Origin: Streptomyces sp. S465 | GTDB taxonomy: Bacteria; Actinomycetota; Actinomycetes; Streptomycetales; Streptomycetaceae | Direction: 5' to 3' | Assembly (NCBI RefSeq): GCF_026898115.1 | Contig: NZ_CP114036.1 | Span: 186,001 to 250,000, forward strand | Length of the DNA: 64,000 nt | In this document: positions 8,492-16,776 of the stretch, piece by piece | Numbering within the stretch: position 1 is the stretch's first letter | How the letters are laid out: every line of letters starts with the position of its first letter | The notes under the pieces: generated by a model | Told to the model about the DNA's origin: nothing | Seen by the model: only the letters and a program-made list of their open reading frames with translations | Databases searched by the model: none | Translations under genes and position numbers: made by a program

Positions 8492-9418
8492 TCAGGCCCT
8501 GGCAGGGCGGGTGGCGATCTGCCGCAGCAGTTCCATCACCGCTCGGGCACGGGCGGTCTGGGTCATACCCGCCACAGAGGAGATCTTGACTTCGAGCGGG
8601 GGGCTTGCGTCCCGCAGCTCCAGTTCCGCGATCTCGCCACCGCCGTAGGTCTGGCTGGTCGCCGGCCGCTGGTTCAGCACGGAGTATCCGAGTCCCCGGG
8701 CCACCAGGGAACGTACGGTTTCGTAGCTCTGGGTGCGGTAGCGGACATCGGGCGCGGTGCCGGTGGCGGCCACCAGCGAGCGGAAGTAGTCGCGGCTGTG
8801 CGGCAGGTCGAGCAGGACGAGGGGTTCCGCGGACAGTTCGGCCAGCTCCACGGTGCCCTGCCGGGCCAGCGGGTGATCGGCCGGGACGATGACGTAGGCC
8901 GGGGCGTGCGCGATCGTCTCGCTGCGCAGGTGCAGTTCGGCCGACAGGCCGAGGTCGTAGGTGAGGGCGAAGTCGATGTGCCCCGCGCCCAGGGCTTGGA
9001 CGAGCTGATCCGTCTCCGCTTCCACCACGTCGATCTCGATGTCCGGGTAGCGGCTGGTGCATTCGCTGAACAGGGGCGGCAGGTAGTACGGGGCCAGCGT
9101 CACGAAGCAGCCGACGGCCACCGGCCCGGAGATGGTCTCGCCGTCTCCCCGGGCCTCCCGCTCGACCTCACGCGCGCGGGCCAGCAGCTCGCGCGCATGC
9201 TGCTGAAGCCTCTCCCCCGCGGGCGTCAGGGTCAGTCCCCGGCCCCTGCGGCGGATGAACAGCTGGACCCGTAGGTCGCGCTCCAGGTTGTGGATGGCCG
9301 CGGACACGGCGGACTGCGCGATGTGGAGCTCCCCGGACGCCTCCGTCATCGAACCGCGCTCGGCGGCGACGAGGAAGTAACGGAGTTGCAGGAGGGTGAA
9401 ACCCACCGGTGACGTCAT
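8492..9418 (-). CDS. LysR-family transcriptional regulator
   Basis: A 308-residue LysR protein. The N-terminal helix-turn-helix reads LLQLRYFLVAAERGSMTEASGELHIAQSAVSAAIHNLERDL (split here only by reading) at about residues 8-48. The rest is a periplasmic-binding-like effector domain (GPVAVGCFVTLAPYYLPPL). The ATG at 9418 follows AAGGG; an earlier in-frame ATG at 9451 has no such site. It lies 60 bases downstream of the MFS gene on the same strand, at the end of the amidohydrolase-aspartase operon, and may regulate it. Confidence 0.9.
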   Translation of the reverse strand: MTSPVGFTLLQLRYFLVAAERGSMTEASGELHIAQSAVSAAIHNLERDLRVQLFIRRRGRGLTLTPAGERLQQHARELLARAREVEREARGDGETISGPVAVGCFVTLAPYYLPPLFSECTSRYPDIEIDVVEAETDQLVQALGAGHIDFALTYDLGLSAELHLRSETIAHAPAYVIVPADHPLARQGTVELAELSAEPLVLLDLPHSRDYFRSLVAATGTAPDVRYRTQSYETVRSLVARGLGYSVLNQRPATSQTYGGGEIAELELRDASPPLEVKISSVAGMTQTARARAVMELLRQIATRPARA

Positions 9419-9478
9419 ACGTGACCCTTGCGCCTGGTGATCCGTGTCCATGCCGACGCCGACCTTACGCGGCGGTGC

Positions 9479-10831
9479 CTAGCGGCGCTCAGGAGGAGTG
9501 TCGGACACGTCCTCGGGGCGCAGCAGGGCGGAACCGGCGGTCTCCTTCAGGGACAGCGCGGCGATGAGGCCGCCGATGGCGAACACCATCAGGTAGGGCC
9601 CGGGCAGCAGGGTGCTGCCGGTCGCGGAGATGAGCACGGTCATCAGGTACGGCACCGTGCCGGCGAACAGGGCGGCGGTGAGGTTGTAGGCGATGGACAG
9701 GCCGCTCTGGCGAGTGCGGGTGGGGAAGATCTCCGCCGACCACACCGCGTAGGTGCCGAGGATCGCGGCGAGGATCACGCCGAGCAGCAGACCGGCGATC
9801 CACGTTCCGGCGAGCCCGGTCCGCATGAGGAGGAACGCGGGGGTGGAGACCACCAGGAGGGCCGCGGTGGCTCCGACGAAGACGGGTTTGCGTCCCACGC
9901 GGTCGGACAGGAGTCCGAACACCGGGACCAGCACCAGCCCCAGCAGCGAGATCACCGTGGACAGCAGGGCGGCGCCGCCGGCCGAGTGCCCCAGGTGGTC
10001 GGTCTCGTAGGTGACCAGGTAGGTCAGCACCATGTAGAAGGGCACGTGCATGGCCGCCATCAGGCCCGCCGCCTGGAGCAGCTGCCGCTTGTGGGAGCGG
10101 AGCAGCTCCCGCACGGGGCTCCGCGGCACGGTGTCGTTGGCTTCGAGTGCCCGGTACTCGGGGGTGTCCTCGATCTTGTTGCGGATGATGAAACCGATGA
10201 TGCCCAGTGGCGCGGAGACGAGGAAGGGGATGCGCCAGCCCCAGGACGACAGCTGGCCCTCCTCGAGCCCCGTGGACAACAGCAGGTAGACGAACGAACC
10301 GGCGAGAAAGCCCAGCAGGGAGCCGACCTCCAGCCAGCTCACACCGAATCCGCGACGGCGCCGGGGGGCGCTCTCGGCGAGGAAGCTCGCCGCGCTGCCG
10401 AACTCACCGCCCGCCGCGAATCCCTGTATCAGGCGGAGAACCACCAGGAGCACCGGGGCGGCGACCCCGATCGACGCGTAGCCGGGAAGCAGACCGATCG
10501 TCAGCGTCGCACCGGACATCATGAAGATGACCAGCGACAGCGTGCGCTTGCGGCCGATCCTGTCACCGAGCGGCCCGAACACCATGGCACCGATCGGCCG
10601 GATGCCGAACGACACGGCGAACACGCCGAACACGGCGAGCAGTCCGGTGGTGCTGTCCTCGGCCGGGAAGAACACGGTCGCGACGGTACCGGCGAGATAG
10701 GCGTAGGCCGCCCAGTCGAACCAGTGCACGAACACGCCGACGGCTCCCGCGGCAACGCTTCTGCGCAGTGCTGCGACGTCGGTGGCCACCTCGGCCTGGG
10801 TCTCCGTGACGTCGATGTGTGAAGTAGGCAT
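9479..10831 (-). CDS. MFS transporter, metabolite:H+ symporter type
   Basis: A 450-residue major facilitator with 12 expected membrane helices. The motif GDRIGRKRTL after helix 2, the RLIQGFAAGGEFGSAASFLAE segment and SDRVGRKP between helices 8 and 9 are typical of the metabolite:H+ symporter group (ProP/KgtP/ShiA), which import carboxylates or betaines. AAGGAGG precedes the ATG. It is the last gene of the flavin monooxygenase-aspartase operon, 66 bases after aspA, and is probably the importer of the pathway substrate. Confidence 0.9.
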   Translation of the reverse strand: MPTSHIDVTETQAEVATDVAALRRSVAAGAVGVFVHWFDWAAYAYLAGTVATVFFPAEDSTTGLLAVFGVFAVSFGIRPIGAMVFGPLGDRIGRKRTLSLVIFMMSGATLTIGLLPGYASIGVAAPVLLVVLRLIQGFAAGGEFGSAASFLAESAPRRRRGFGVSWLEVGSLLGFLAGSFVYLLLSTGLEEGQLSSWGWRIPFLVSAPLGIIGFIIRNKIEDTPEYRALEANDTVPRSPVRELLRSHKRQLLQAAGLMAAMHVPFYMVLTYLVTYETDHLGHSAGGAALLSTVISLLGLVLVPVFGLLSDRVGRKPVFVGATAALLVVSTPAFLLMRTGLAGTWIAGLLLGVILAAILGTYAVWSAEIFPTRTRQSGLSIAYNLTAALFAGTVPYLMTVLISATGSTLLPGPYLMVFAIGGLIAALSLKETAGSALLRPEDVSDTPPERR

Positions 10832-10897
10832 GCGCGCCTCCTTGGGGAATGGGTGGAACGAGCCGGAGCTGTGCGGGTGCCGCCGGGTGCCGTGCCC

Positions 10898-12340
10898 TCA
10901 GTGCGCGGGCCGGCCGGTCAGGGAGGCGGGGCTGGTGAGCACGCGGAGTTCCGCCTCGGTCAGCAGCTCGCGCTCTCGTACCAGGTCGAGCGCGGGCCGG
11001 CCGGAGTGGTGCGCCTCCAGTGCGATGGCGCAGGCGGTCTCGTAGCCGAGTGCGGGGCTGAGCGCGGTGACCAGGCCGGTGGAGGCGGCGACGGCCTGTG
11101 CGAGTCGGTGCCGGTTGGCGGTGATGCCGCGCACACAGTGCTCGGTGAGGACGGCGATCCCCGCGGTGAGGTGGTCGAGGCCGGCGCTCAGGCTCCGGTA
11201 GATGACCGGCTCGAAGGCGTTGAGCTGGAGCTGGCCGCCCTCGGCGGCGAGAGTGACGGTCACGTCGTTGCCGATGATCTCGAACGCGATCTGGTTGACC
11301 GCCTCGGGGATCACCGGGTTGACCTTGCCGGGCATGATGGACGATCCGGCCTGGCGTGCGGGGAGATTGATCTCGCCGAGCCCACACTGCGGTCCCGAGG
11401 ACAGCAGGCGCAGATCGTTGCAGATCTTGGAGAGTTTCACCGCGATCCGCTTGAGCACGCCGGAGAGCTGGACGAAGACCCCGACGTCCTGGGTGGCCTC
11501 GATGAGGTCGGGCGAGGACTGAAGCGTCGGTATGCCCGTCAGCCGGCGCAGGTGCTCCACCGCGCGCTCCCGGTAGCCCGAGCGGGCGTTGAGGCCGGTG
11601 CCGATCGCCGTGCCGCCGAGGTTGAGCTCATGAAGCAGCAGCCTGGCCTCCGAAAGCCGCTGCTCGTCCTCGGCGAGCGTGGCGGCGAACGCCCCGAACT
11701 CCTGGCCCAGCGTCATGGGCACGGCGTCCTGCAACTGGGTGCGGCCCATCTTGAGCACCTCGGCGAACTCTGCGGCCTTGGCTTCGAAGGCCCCGCGCAG
11801 GCGGGCCAGCGCGGCGAGCAGTTCGGCGATGTGCGCGTCCAGCGCCAGTTTCACCGCGGTCGGATAGACGTCGTTGGTGCTCTGCCCGAGGTTGACGTGG
11901 TCGAGGGGGTGCAGGGCGGAGTACTCCCCGCGGCGCCGCCCGAGGAGTTCCAGGGCGCGGTTGGCGATCACCTCGTTGGCGTTCATGTTCGTCGACGTGC
12001 CGGCGCCGCCCTGGATGAGGTCGACCACGAACTGCTGGTGCAGCGCGCCGTCGCGGATCTCGGCACAGGCGTCGGCGATCGCCGACGCGAGGACTCCGTC
12101 CAGCGCGCCGACCTCGGCGTTCGCCAAGGCCGCGGCATGCTTCACCGCCGCCAGGGCGCCGATCAGGTGCGGCCGGGCGGCGAGCGTTTCCCCGGTGAGC
12201 GGGAAGTTGGCCACCGCGCGGGCGGTGTGCGCCCCGTAGTAGGCGTCCGCGGGTACCTCGACGTCACCGAGCATGTCGTGCTCCGTCCGGTGCCCGCCGC
12301 TCGCCGGGGCGGTGTGCTGGGGGCCGGGAGTCAGGGGCAT
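10898..12340 (-). CDS. aspA: Aspartate ammonia-lyase
   Basis: A 480-residue member of the fumarase/aspartase superfamily that should convert L-aspartate to fumarate and ammonia. The superfamily loop GSSIMPGKVNP is at residues 332-342 with the catalytic serine; GGAGTSTNMNANEVIANRALE and LGQSTNDVYPTAVKLAL match aspartases and class II fumarases. Length is normal. GGAGGA precedes the ATG. The start overlaps the 3' end of the FAD-synthetase-like gene by about 10 bases. The operon context with RidA and amidohydrolase suggests that aspartate is a pathway end product. Fumarase C is the main alternative. Confidence 0.85.
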   Translation of the reverse strand: MPLTPGPQHTAPASGGHRTEHDMLGDVEVPADAYYGAHTARAVANFPLTGETLAARPHLIGALAAVKHAAALANAEVGALDGVLASAIADACAEIRDGALHQQFVVDLIQGGAGTSTNMNANEVIANRALELLGRRRGEYSALHPLDHVNLGQSTNDVYPTAVKLALDAHIAELLAALARLRGAFEAKAAEFAEVLKMGRTQLQDAVPMTLGQEFGAFAATLAEDEQRLSEARLLLHELNLGGTAIGTGLNARSGYRERAVEHLRRLTGIPTLQSSPDLIEATQDVGVFVQLSGVLKRIAVKLSKICNDLRLLSSGPQCGLGEINLPARQAGSSIMPGKVNPVIPEAVNQIAFEIIGNDVTVTLAAEGGQLQLNAFEPVIYRSLSAGLDHLTAGIAVLTEHCVRGITANRHRLAQAVAASTGLVTALSPALGYETACAIALEAHHSGRPALDLVRERELLTEAELRVLTSPASLTGRPAH

Positions 12341-13002
12341 CGGTGTCCTCCGAGTCGTCGGGGATCGAGGGGGGCGGCGAACGGCGGGCTCGGACGGGTT
12401 CCGGGAGCGGCGAGACTCCGCGGCAGGCGCGTCCCTGACGCGGTGGTCGTCGGGCTCGTGGCGGTTCCCGCCCGCCCGGGTGGGTCGGCCGTCACCGCGC
12501 ACCGGCCGGGACACGGCCAGGCGAAGCCGGCGTCCGGCACCACGGCGGTGTCCGCGCACGCGGTCACCGGCACCCCGCGCGGGCGGCCGGGCGGCCCCGC
12601 CGCGGGCCAGGGGGGTCCCTCGGCGGCCCCGGAGCGGATCCGCGTGGCGGACACGCGCTCGCCACCCGGAACCACCGTGGGAAGGACGGTCGCCTCCCCG
12701 CCGTACGCACCGCGACGGTCCGCGCGGCGCGCCTCGTCCCGTGGCCCGGTCAGCACCCTCGGCAGGCGGTCCGGTGCGGGCAGGCCGAGCGGGTGGCGCG
12801 CGAAGGTGACCGCACCGGACGGTACGCCGGGGGCGCCGGGGCGCCGCCGGGTGGCCGTGAGCGGCCGCTGGCGGCCGCGGCGCACCCCGGCGAACCGGCC
12901 GGTGGTGACCGCCACCGGGCCGGATCCGGACGGGACACCGCCCAGATCCGTCCACCGCGTACGACCGGCTCGCCGGACCACGGCGGCGATCGCCCCTGTC
13001 AT
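12331..13002 (-). CDS. Degenerate FAD-synthetase-like (RibF nucleotidyltransferase-like) protein
   Basis: A 223-residue frame with very high third-position GC. Its ATG overlaps the amidohydrolase stop (ATGA) and its stop overlaps the aspA start, which argues that it is translated. Residues 30-75 align by eye with the FMN adenylyltransferase domain of RibF: VTTGRFAGVRRGRQ against TIGxFDGVHRGHQ, and VPSGAVTFARHPL against VPSVVVTFDPHPL. Later GERVSATRIR matches the VSSTRIR motif. Both histidines of the HxGH nucleotide-binding motif are arginine and the Asp of FDG is Ala. The FGH loop and most of the riboflavin kinase part are missing. It is either a repurposed or a dying paralogue; adenylyltransferase activity is not expected. 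Confidence 0.55.
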   Translation of the reverse strand: MTGAIAAVVRRAGRTRWTDLGGVPSGSGPVAVTTGRFAGVRRGRQRPLTATRRRPGAPGVPSGAVTFARHPLGLPAPDRLPRVLTGPRDEARRADRRGAYGGEATVLPTVVPGGERVSATRIRSGAAEGPPWPAAGPPGRPRGVPVTACADTAVVPDAGFAWPCPGRCAVTADPPGRAGTATSPTTTASGTRLPRSLAAPGTRPSPPFAAPLDPRRLGGHRCP

Positions 13003-14174
13003 GCCGCCGCTCCCCCGGCCGCTCCCCCAGCCGGCGCGCTCCGGTCCACACCGGTCCAGGCCAGCGCCATCGCCCCGTCGAGCAGGGCCCGCTGGGCCTT
13101 CCCGCCCACGCAGTAGGCGGCGAATTCGTGCTGGTGGTTGGTGGCGGGCAGCGAGCCGATGCCGATGTAGGGGTGGATGGCGGGCACCACCTGCGAGACG
13201 TTGCCCATGTCGGTGGAGGCCCGGTTCATCCGGGCGGCCTGGCCGGGCGGCGCGAACTCCCGCCCCAGAGCGAGGGCGTTCGCACGGTAGTGCCCGAGTG
13301 CGGTCTCGTCCGTGCGGAACTCCGCGTACGGCTTGCTCTCCGGTTCGATCTCCAGCTCGCACCCGGTCGCCAGCGCCCCCGCCTCGAAGGCCCGCATCAC
13401 CCGTGGCTCCAGCTCGGCCAGTTCGGCCAGGCTCTCCGCCCGGACGTACCAGCGGCCGGTGGCCCGCTCCGGGATGGCGTTCGGCGCGTCCCCGGCGTGG
13501 GTCACCACACCGTGCACCCGGGCCGAGGCCGGCAGCTGCTGACGCAGCAGCCCGATCGCGACCTGGGCCACGGTGAACGCGTCGGCCGCGTTGACCCCGG
13601 CCTCCGGGTAGGCCGCGGCGTGCGCGGACTTACCCGTGTAGGAGATCTTGGAGTGGCTGACCGCGAACGGCCGTGCCTCGGCGACGTCGACCGGCGCCGG
13701 GTGCACCATCATCGCGAGATCCACCCCGGCGAAGGCGCCGCGGTCGAGCATCTCGATCTTTCCGCCGCCGCCCTCCTCCGCCGGGGTGCCGTAGACCTCG
13801 ACGGTGAGGCCGGCGTCGTCGGCGACGGCGGCCAGGCCCAGCGCGGCGCCGACCGAGCTGGCCGCGATGAGGTTGTGTCCGCACGCGTGACCCAGGCCCG
13901 GCAGCGCGTCGTACTCGGCGCACAGCGCGATCCGGACGGGCCCGCCGCCGAACCGGGCGCGGAAGGCGGTTTCCAGACCCAGGTAGGAGGAGGTGACCTC
14001 GAACCCGGCGCGGTCCAGCAGCTCCGGTACGGCGGCCGCTGCCCGGTGTTCCTCCCAGGCGGTCTCCGGGTCGGCGTGCAGCCGCTCGGAGAGGCCGATC
14101 AGCTCCTCGGCGTGCCGGTCGATCTCGTGCCGGGCGGCCTCTTTCAGCGCCCCCATCACGGACAGCGCACCCAT
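12999..14174 (-). CDS. M20-family amidohydrolase/carboxypeptidase
   Basis: A 391-residue M20D-type amidohydrolase: ALCAEYDALPGLGHACGHN (metal-site region about residues 85-103), YGTPAEEGGGGKIEML with the catalytic glutamates, and a lid domain around SGKSAHAAAYPEAG. The family hydrolyses N-acyl or N-carbamoyl amino acids and p-aminobenzoyl-glutamate. The ATG at 14174 overlaps the preceding stop (TGATG); a GTG one codon upstream is possible. In this operon it probably releases an amino acid, plausibly aspartate for AspA. The substrate is inferred. Confidence 0.88.
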   Translation of the reverse strand: MGALSVMGALKEAARHEIDRHAEELIGLSERLHADPETAWEEHRAAAAVPELLDRAGFEVTSSYLGLETAFRARFGGGPVRIALCAEYDALPGLGHACGHNLIAASSVGAALGLAAVADDAGLTVEVYGTPAEEGGGGKIEMLDRGAFAGVDLAMMVHPAPVDVAEARPFAVSHSKISYTGKSAHAAAYPEAGVNAADAFTVAQVAIGLLRQQLPASARVHGVVTHAGDAPNAIPERATGRWYVRAESLAELAELEPRVMRAFEAGALATGCELEIEPESKPYAEFRTDETALGHYRANALALGREFAPPGQAARMNRASTDMGNVSQVVPAIHPYIGIGSLPATNHQHEFAAYCVGGKAQRALLDGAMALAWTGVDRSAPAGGAAGGAAA

Positions 14175-14848
14175 CACAGATCGCCGGGAACGCCGTAGGA
14201 GGGCGCGGAGTCGGGGTCGAGCCCGCGGCGCACGTAGTCGTCCCGCTGCGGCAGCCAGACCGCGAGGAGCTCGGCGAGCCGGTCGACCGGGTCGTCGGCC
14301 CAGTCCACGCGCAGGTCGGTCACCCGCCAGTCCACGTCCGCGACGACCGCCAGGCCCGCGGAGTGCACCGGCCCCTCCTCACCGCCGGCCGCGACGGCGG
14401 CCTTCAGGGCGGTGATCAGCCGCTCTTCCAGCTCCCCCGTGGCGGCGGAGTACGCGTCGATCAGGACGCCGGGGATGTGCTCACCGCACAGCATGTTGCC
14501 GGCCGCCACCGCCCCCTCCGCGGTGGCCGAGGCGTGCTTGCCCAGGGTGCGCGAGCCGCTGTAGGCGAACCCGGGCCCGGAGCGGCCCAGCACGGTCAGC
14601 TGACGGTAGGCGATGGACGTCGCGTTCCGCGCCGCGCCGGTGACGTCGGCCAGCGCGCGCCGTGCGTCGCCGTGCTCCGCCAGCCCCTCCAGCAGCCTTG
14701 TGCCGAGCGTGGGGTCGGTGACGTTCTGCGAGGCCGCCGCGCCGACCCCGGGTCGCAGATGGGCGACCCGGGCGGCGACCGCCGGACTCGACGAACTGGC
14801 CGCGATGCCAAACCGCTCGCCGTCGCGGACCACCAGGGAGAACGTCAT
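14174..14848 (-). CDS. DUF1028 family protein (predicted Ntn-hydrolase)
   Basis: A 224-residue DUF1028 protein: MTFSLVVRDGERFGIAASSSSPAV at the N-terminus, HLRPGVGAAASQNVTDPTLG, and RTLGKHASATAEGAVAAGNML in the middle. The family is placed by fold prediction among N-terminal-nucleophile hydrolases and is often found next to RidA and amidohydrolases. The ATG overlaps the RidA stop (ATGA) and the stop overlaps the amidohydrolase start, so all three are coupled. The reaction is unknown. Confidence 0.85.
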   Translation of the reverse strand: MTFSLVVRDGERFGIAASSSSPAVAARVAHLRPGVGAAASQNVTDPTLGTRLLEGLAEHGDARRALADVTGAARNATSIAYRQLTVLGRSGPGFAYSGSRTLGKHASATAEGAVAAGNMLCGEHIPGVLIDAYSAATGELEERLITALKAAVAAGGEEGPVHSAGLAVVADVDWRVTDLRVDWADDPVDRLAELLAVWLPQRDDYVRRGLDPDSAPSYGVPGDL

Positions 14849-15315
14849 GCCTGGCCCTCCTCGGGGATCACGGCGACGGCGTCGATCTCGCACAGCCACT
14901 CCGGCCGGGCCAGGGCCGACACCACCAGGCCGGTGGAGATCGGGTGGACGCCCTTGGTCCAACGGCCCACGGTGCGGTACACCGCCTCGCGGTAGCGCGG
15001 GTCGACCAGATAGATCGTCAGCTTGACGAGGTGCTCCATGCGGCTGCCCGCCTCTTCGAGCAACATCTTGATGTTCGCCATCGCCTGCTCGGCCTGGGCC
15101 CCGGCGTCGCCGATGCCGACCGACTCGCTGGTGTCGAGGTTCTGGCCGATCTGGCCCCGGACGTACACCGTGTTGCCGGCCACGACGGCCTGGCAGAGGT
15201 CGTTGTCGAGGTTCTGCTCGGGATAGGTGTCGCGGGTGTTGAACGGGCGGATCCGGGTGTGTCCGCCGGCGACGATCGGGGCCTTCACCTGGCGGCCCTC
15301 GTTCGTGGAGGTCAT
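14845..15315 (-). CDS. RidA/YjgF-family enamine/imine deaminase-like protein
   Basis: A 156-residue RidA-family protein: VVAGNTVYVRGQIGQNLDT, QAEQAMANIKMLLEEAGSRMEHLVKLTIYLVD (read in two parts) and RPEWLCEIDAVAVI. RidA proteins hydrolyse reactive enamine/imine intermediates. The canonical arginine of RxxxRxxV-type sites is not obvious, so it may be one of the Rid subgroups with other chemistry. GAGGAG precedes the ATG. It lies between the flavin monooxygenase (12 bases upstream) and DUF1028, which suggests that the monooxygenase makes an imine-type product. Confidence 0.87.
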   Translation of the reverse strand: MTSTNEGRQVKAPIVAGGHTRIRPFNTRDTYPEQNLDNDLCQAVVAGNTVYVRGQIGQNLDTSESVGIGDAGAQAEQAMANIKMLLEEAGSRMEHLVKLTIYLVDPRYREAVYRTVGRWTKGVHPISTGLVVSALARPEWLCEIDAVAVIPEEGQA

Positions 15316-15326
15316 CGCTTCGCTCC

Positions 15327-16610
15327 TCAGTTCTTCCGGGTCGCCGGCGTGGCGCCGGGCCGGTCGGTGGTGCCGTACGCGAGGTAGCCCCGCTGGGTCG
15401 TGATGTGGTCGGCGACGTAGCGCGCGTCGTGCCAGACACCCCAGATGAAGCTCGACCCGCGGCGGGACAGCCAGGGCAGGCCCAGGAAGTAGACGCCGGG
15501 CTCGGAGGACACGCCGCGCCGGTGGTCCGGCCGGCCGTTCTCGTCGAACGCGTCGACCTCGAGCCAGCTGTAGTCGGTGGCGAAGCCCGTCGCCCAGACG
15601 ATCGAGGTGACGCCGGTCCCGGCCAGGTCGAGCTCCAGCCGGGGGTCGGCCAGGCATTCCGGGTCCGGCCCGAGGATGTGGGCCTGTGGCTCCTCGGGGA
15701 GGTCGAGCCCATTGCGCTCGACGTACTCATCGGCCGCCCGGAGGAGCTCGAGGTACTTGGCGTCGCCGAGCGCGATGTTCGTGGCGAGATCCGGCGCGAA
15801 GCGCAGCACGCCGTCGTCGTAGGACGCGGTCAGACCGACCAGCTCGATACCGTCGGCGGCCAGGGCGCGGAAGTCCACGGTGTGACCGCCGTGGGCACCG
15901 CTGACCGCGATGGTGACGTGTTCGGCACCTTGCGGGGGCGTCTCCGCGTCCCAGCGCCCGAGCACACCGAGCCACCAGCAGAAGTCACGTCCGCGGTACT
16001 GGCGGGGAGGACGGTCGTGCGGACCGACGGAGAGGAAGACCCGGCGACCGGACCGGCGCAGCTCGTCGGCGATCTGGACCCCCGAGGAGCCGGCCCCGAC
16101 CACGAGGACCGCGCCCTCGGGCAGCTGCTCCGGGTTGCGGTAACCGCTGGAGTGGATCTGCACCGGGACGGCACCGTCCGGGACGATGGGCGGGATCACG
16201 GGCCGCTGGAACGGTCCGGTCGCCGCCACGACGAAGCGCGCGTCGATGGCGCCCTCCGACGTCTCGACCCGGAAGCCGGGCCGGCCGGTGTGCTTCCGCA
16301 CGGAGGTCACCTCGACACCGCACCGGATCGGGGCACCTATCTTCTCGGCGTACGCGACGAAGTAGTCCGCGACCTGCTCCTTCGAGGCGAAGGCATCGGG
16401 ATCGACGTCGGAGAACTCCAGCCCCGGGAACCGGTCGTGCCACGCGGGCCCATTCGCCACCAGGGAATCCCACCGCCCCGAGCGCCACCGCTCGGCGATC
16501 CGGTGCCGCTCCAGGACGATATGCGGTACGCCGTGGGCTCCCAGGTGCTCGCTCACCGCCACGCCCGCCTGGCCCGCCCCGACGACGACTACCTCAGTCT
16601 CTTCACTCAA
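15327..16610 (-). CDS. FAD-dependent flavin-containing monooxygenase
   Basis: A 427-residue flavin monooxygenase of the FMO/CzcO type. The FAD site GAGQAG is at residues 11-16, the NADPH site GAGSSG lies near 174, and ATGF occurs near 360. Between them the protein reads WRSGRWDSLVANGPAWHDRFPG. Start is TTG at 16610 with GGAGG seven bases upstream; no ATG fits. It should hydroxylate a nucleophilic N or S or insert oxygen into a ketone. It is the first gene of a seven-gene leftward operon (to 9479), whose promoter carries two TCTGT-N3-ACAGA palindromes. Confidence 0.88.
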   Translation of the reverse strand: MSEETEVVVVGAGQAGVAVSEHLGAHGVPHIVLERHRIAERWRSGRWDSLVANGPAWHDRFPGLEFSDVDPDAFASKEQVADYFVAYAEKIGAPIRCGVEVTSVRKHTGRPGFRVETSEGAIDARFVVAATGPFQRPVIPPIVPDGAVPVQIHSSGYRNPEQLPEGAVLVVGAGSSGVQIADELRRSGRRVFLSVGPHDRPPRQYRGRDFCWWLGVLGRWDAETPPQGAEHVTIAVSGAHGGHTVDFRALAADGIELVGLTASYDDGVLRFAPDLATNIALGDAKYLELLRAADEYVERNGLDLPEEPQAHILGPDPECLADPRLELDLAGTGVTSIVWATGFATDYSWLEVDAFDENGRPDHRRGVSSEPGVYFLGLPWLSRRGSSFIWGVWHDARYVADHITTQRGYLAYGTTDRPGATPATRKN

Positions 16611-16696
16611 CGTTCAGCCTCCACTCAGGCGGTAGTCCATCCCGGTGTCGCGTTGACCGTGCTACCGCATGAGGAATCCTTGGACACGCCCGTAAT

Positions 16697-16709
16697 TCTG
16701 TCCAACAGA
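16697..16709. promoter_or_regulatory. Palindromic operator A (TCTGT-N3-ACAGA)
   Basis: TCTGTCCAACAGA, a perfect 5+5 palindrome in the AT-rich patch between the divergent monooxygenase operon and the acetyltransferase gene. Its centre is 31 bases (three helical turns) from that of the second copy. Confidence 0.6.
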
Positions 16710-16725
16710 TGTTTCCGCTGTAGGC

Positions 16726-16742
16726 AATCTGTTTTACAGATT
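16726..16742. promoter_or_regulatory. Palindromic operator B (TCTGT-N3-ACAGA)
   Basis: AATCTGTTTTACAGATT, arms of seven bases around TTT. It shares TCTGT-N3-ACAGA with operator A. The TGT-N-ACA core is common for GntR/TetR-type and some LysR regulators. Which protein binds is unknown; the LysR at 8492 is a candidate. Confidence 0.65.
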
Positions 16743-16776
16743 CAGACCCCCTCATGAATCGGGCATGATCAGCGGT

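Noticed and set aside
12341..13001. A non-coding gap between the amidohydrolase and aspA.
   Set aside because: High third-position GC, overlaps at both ends and RibF-like motifs support a gene there.
10853..13576. A 907-codon plus-strand open frame across aspA and the amidohydrolase.
   Set aside because: It is the antisense shadow of clearly recognisable minus-strand genes; it has no family features and arises from high GC.
10898..16610. An aspartate-nitrosuccinate (CreE/CreD-like) nitrous-acid pathway from the flavin monooxygenase and lyase.
   Set aside because: The lyase has the GSSIMPGKVNP loop and length of true aspartases/fumarases, and the operon looks catabolic (importer, RidA, amidohydrolase) with no diazo-forming genes.
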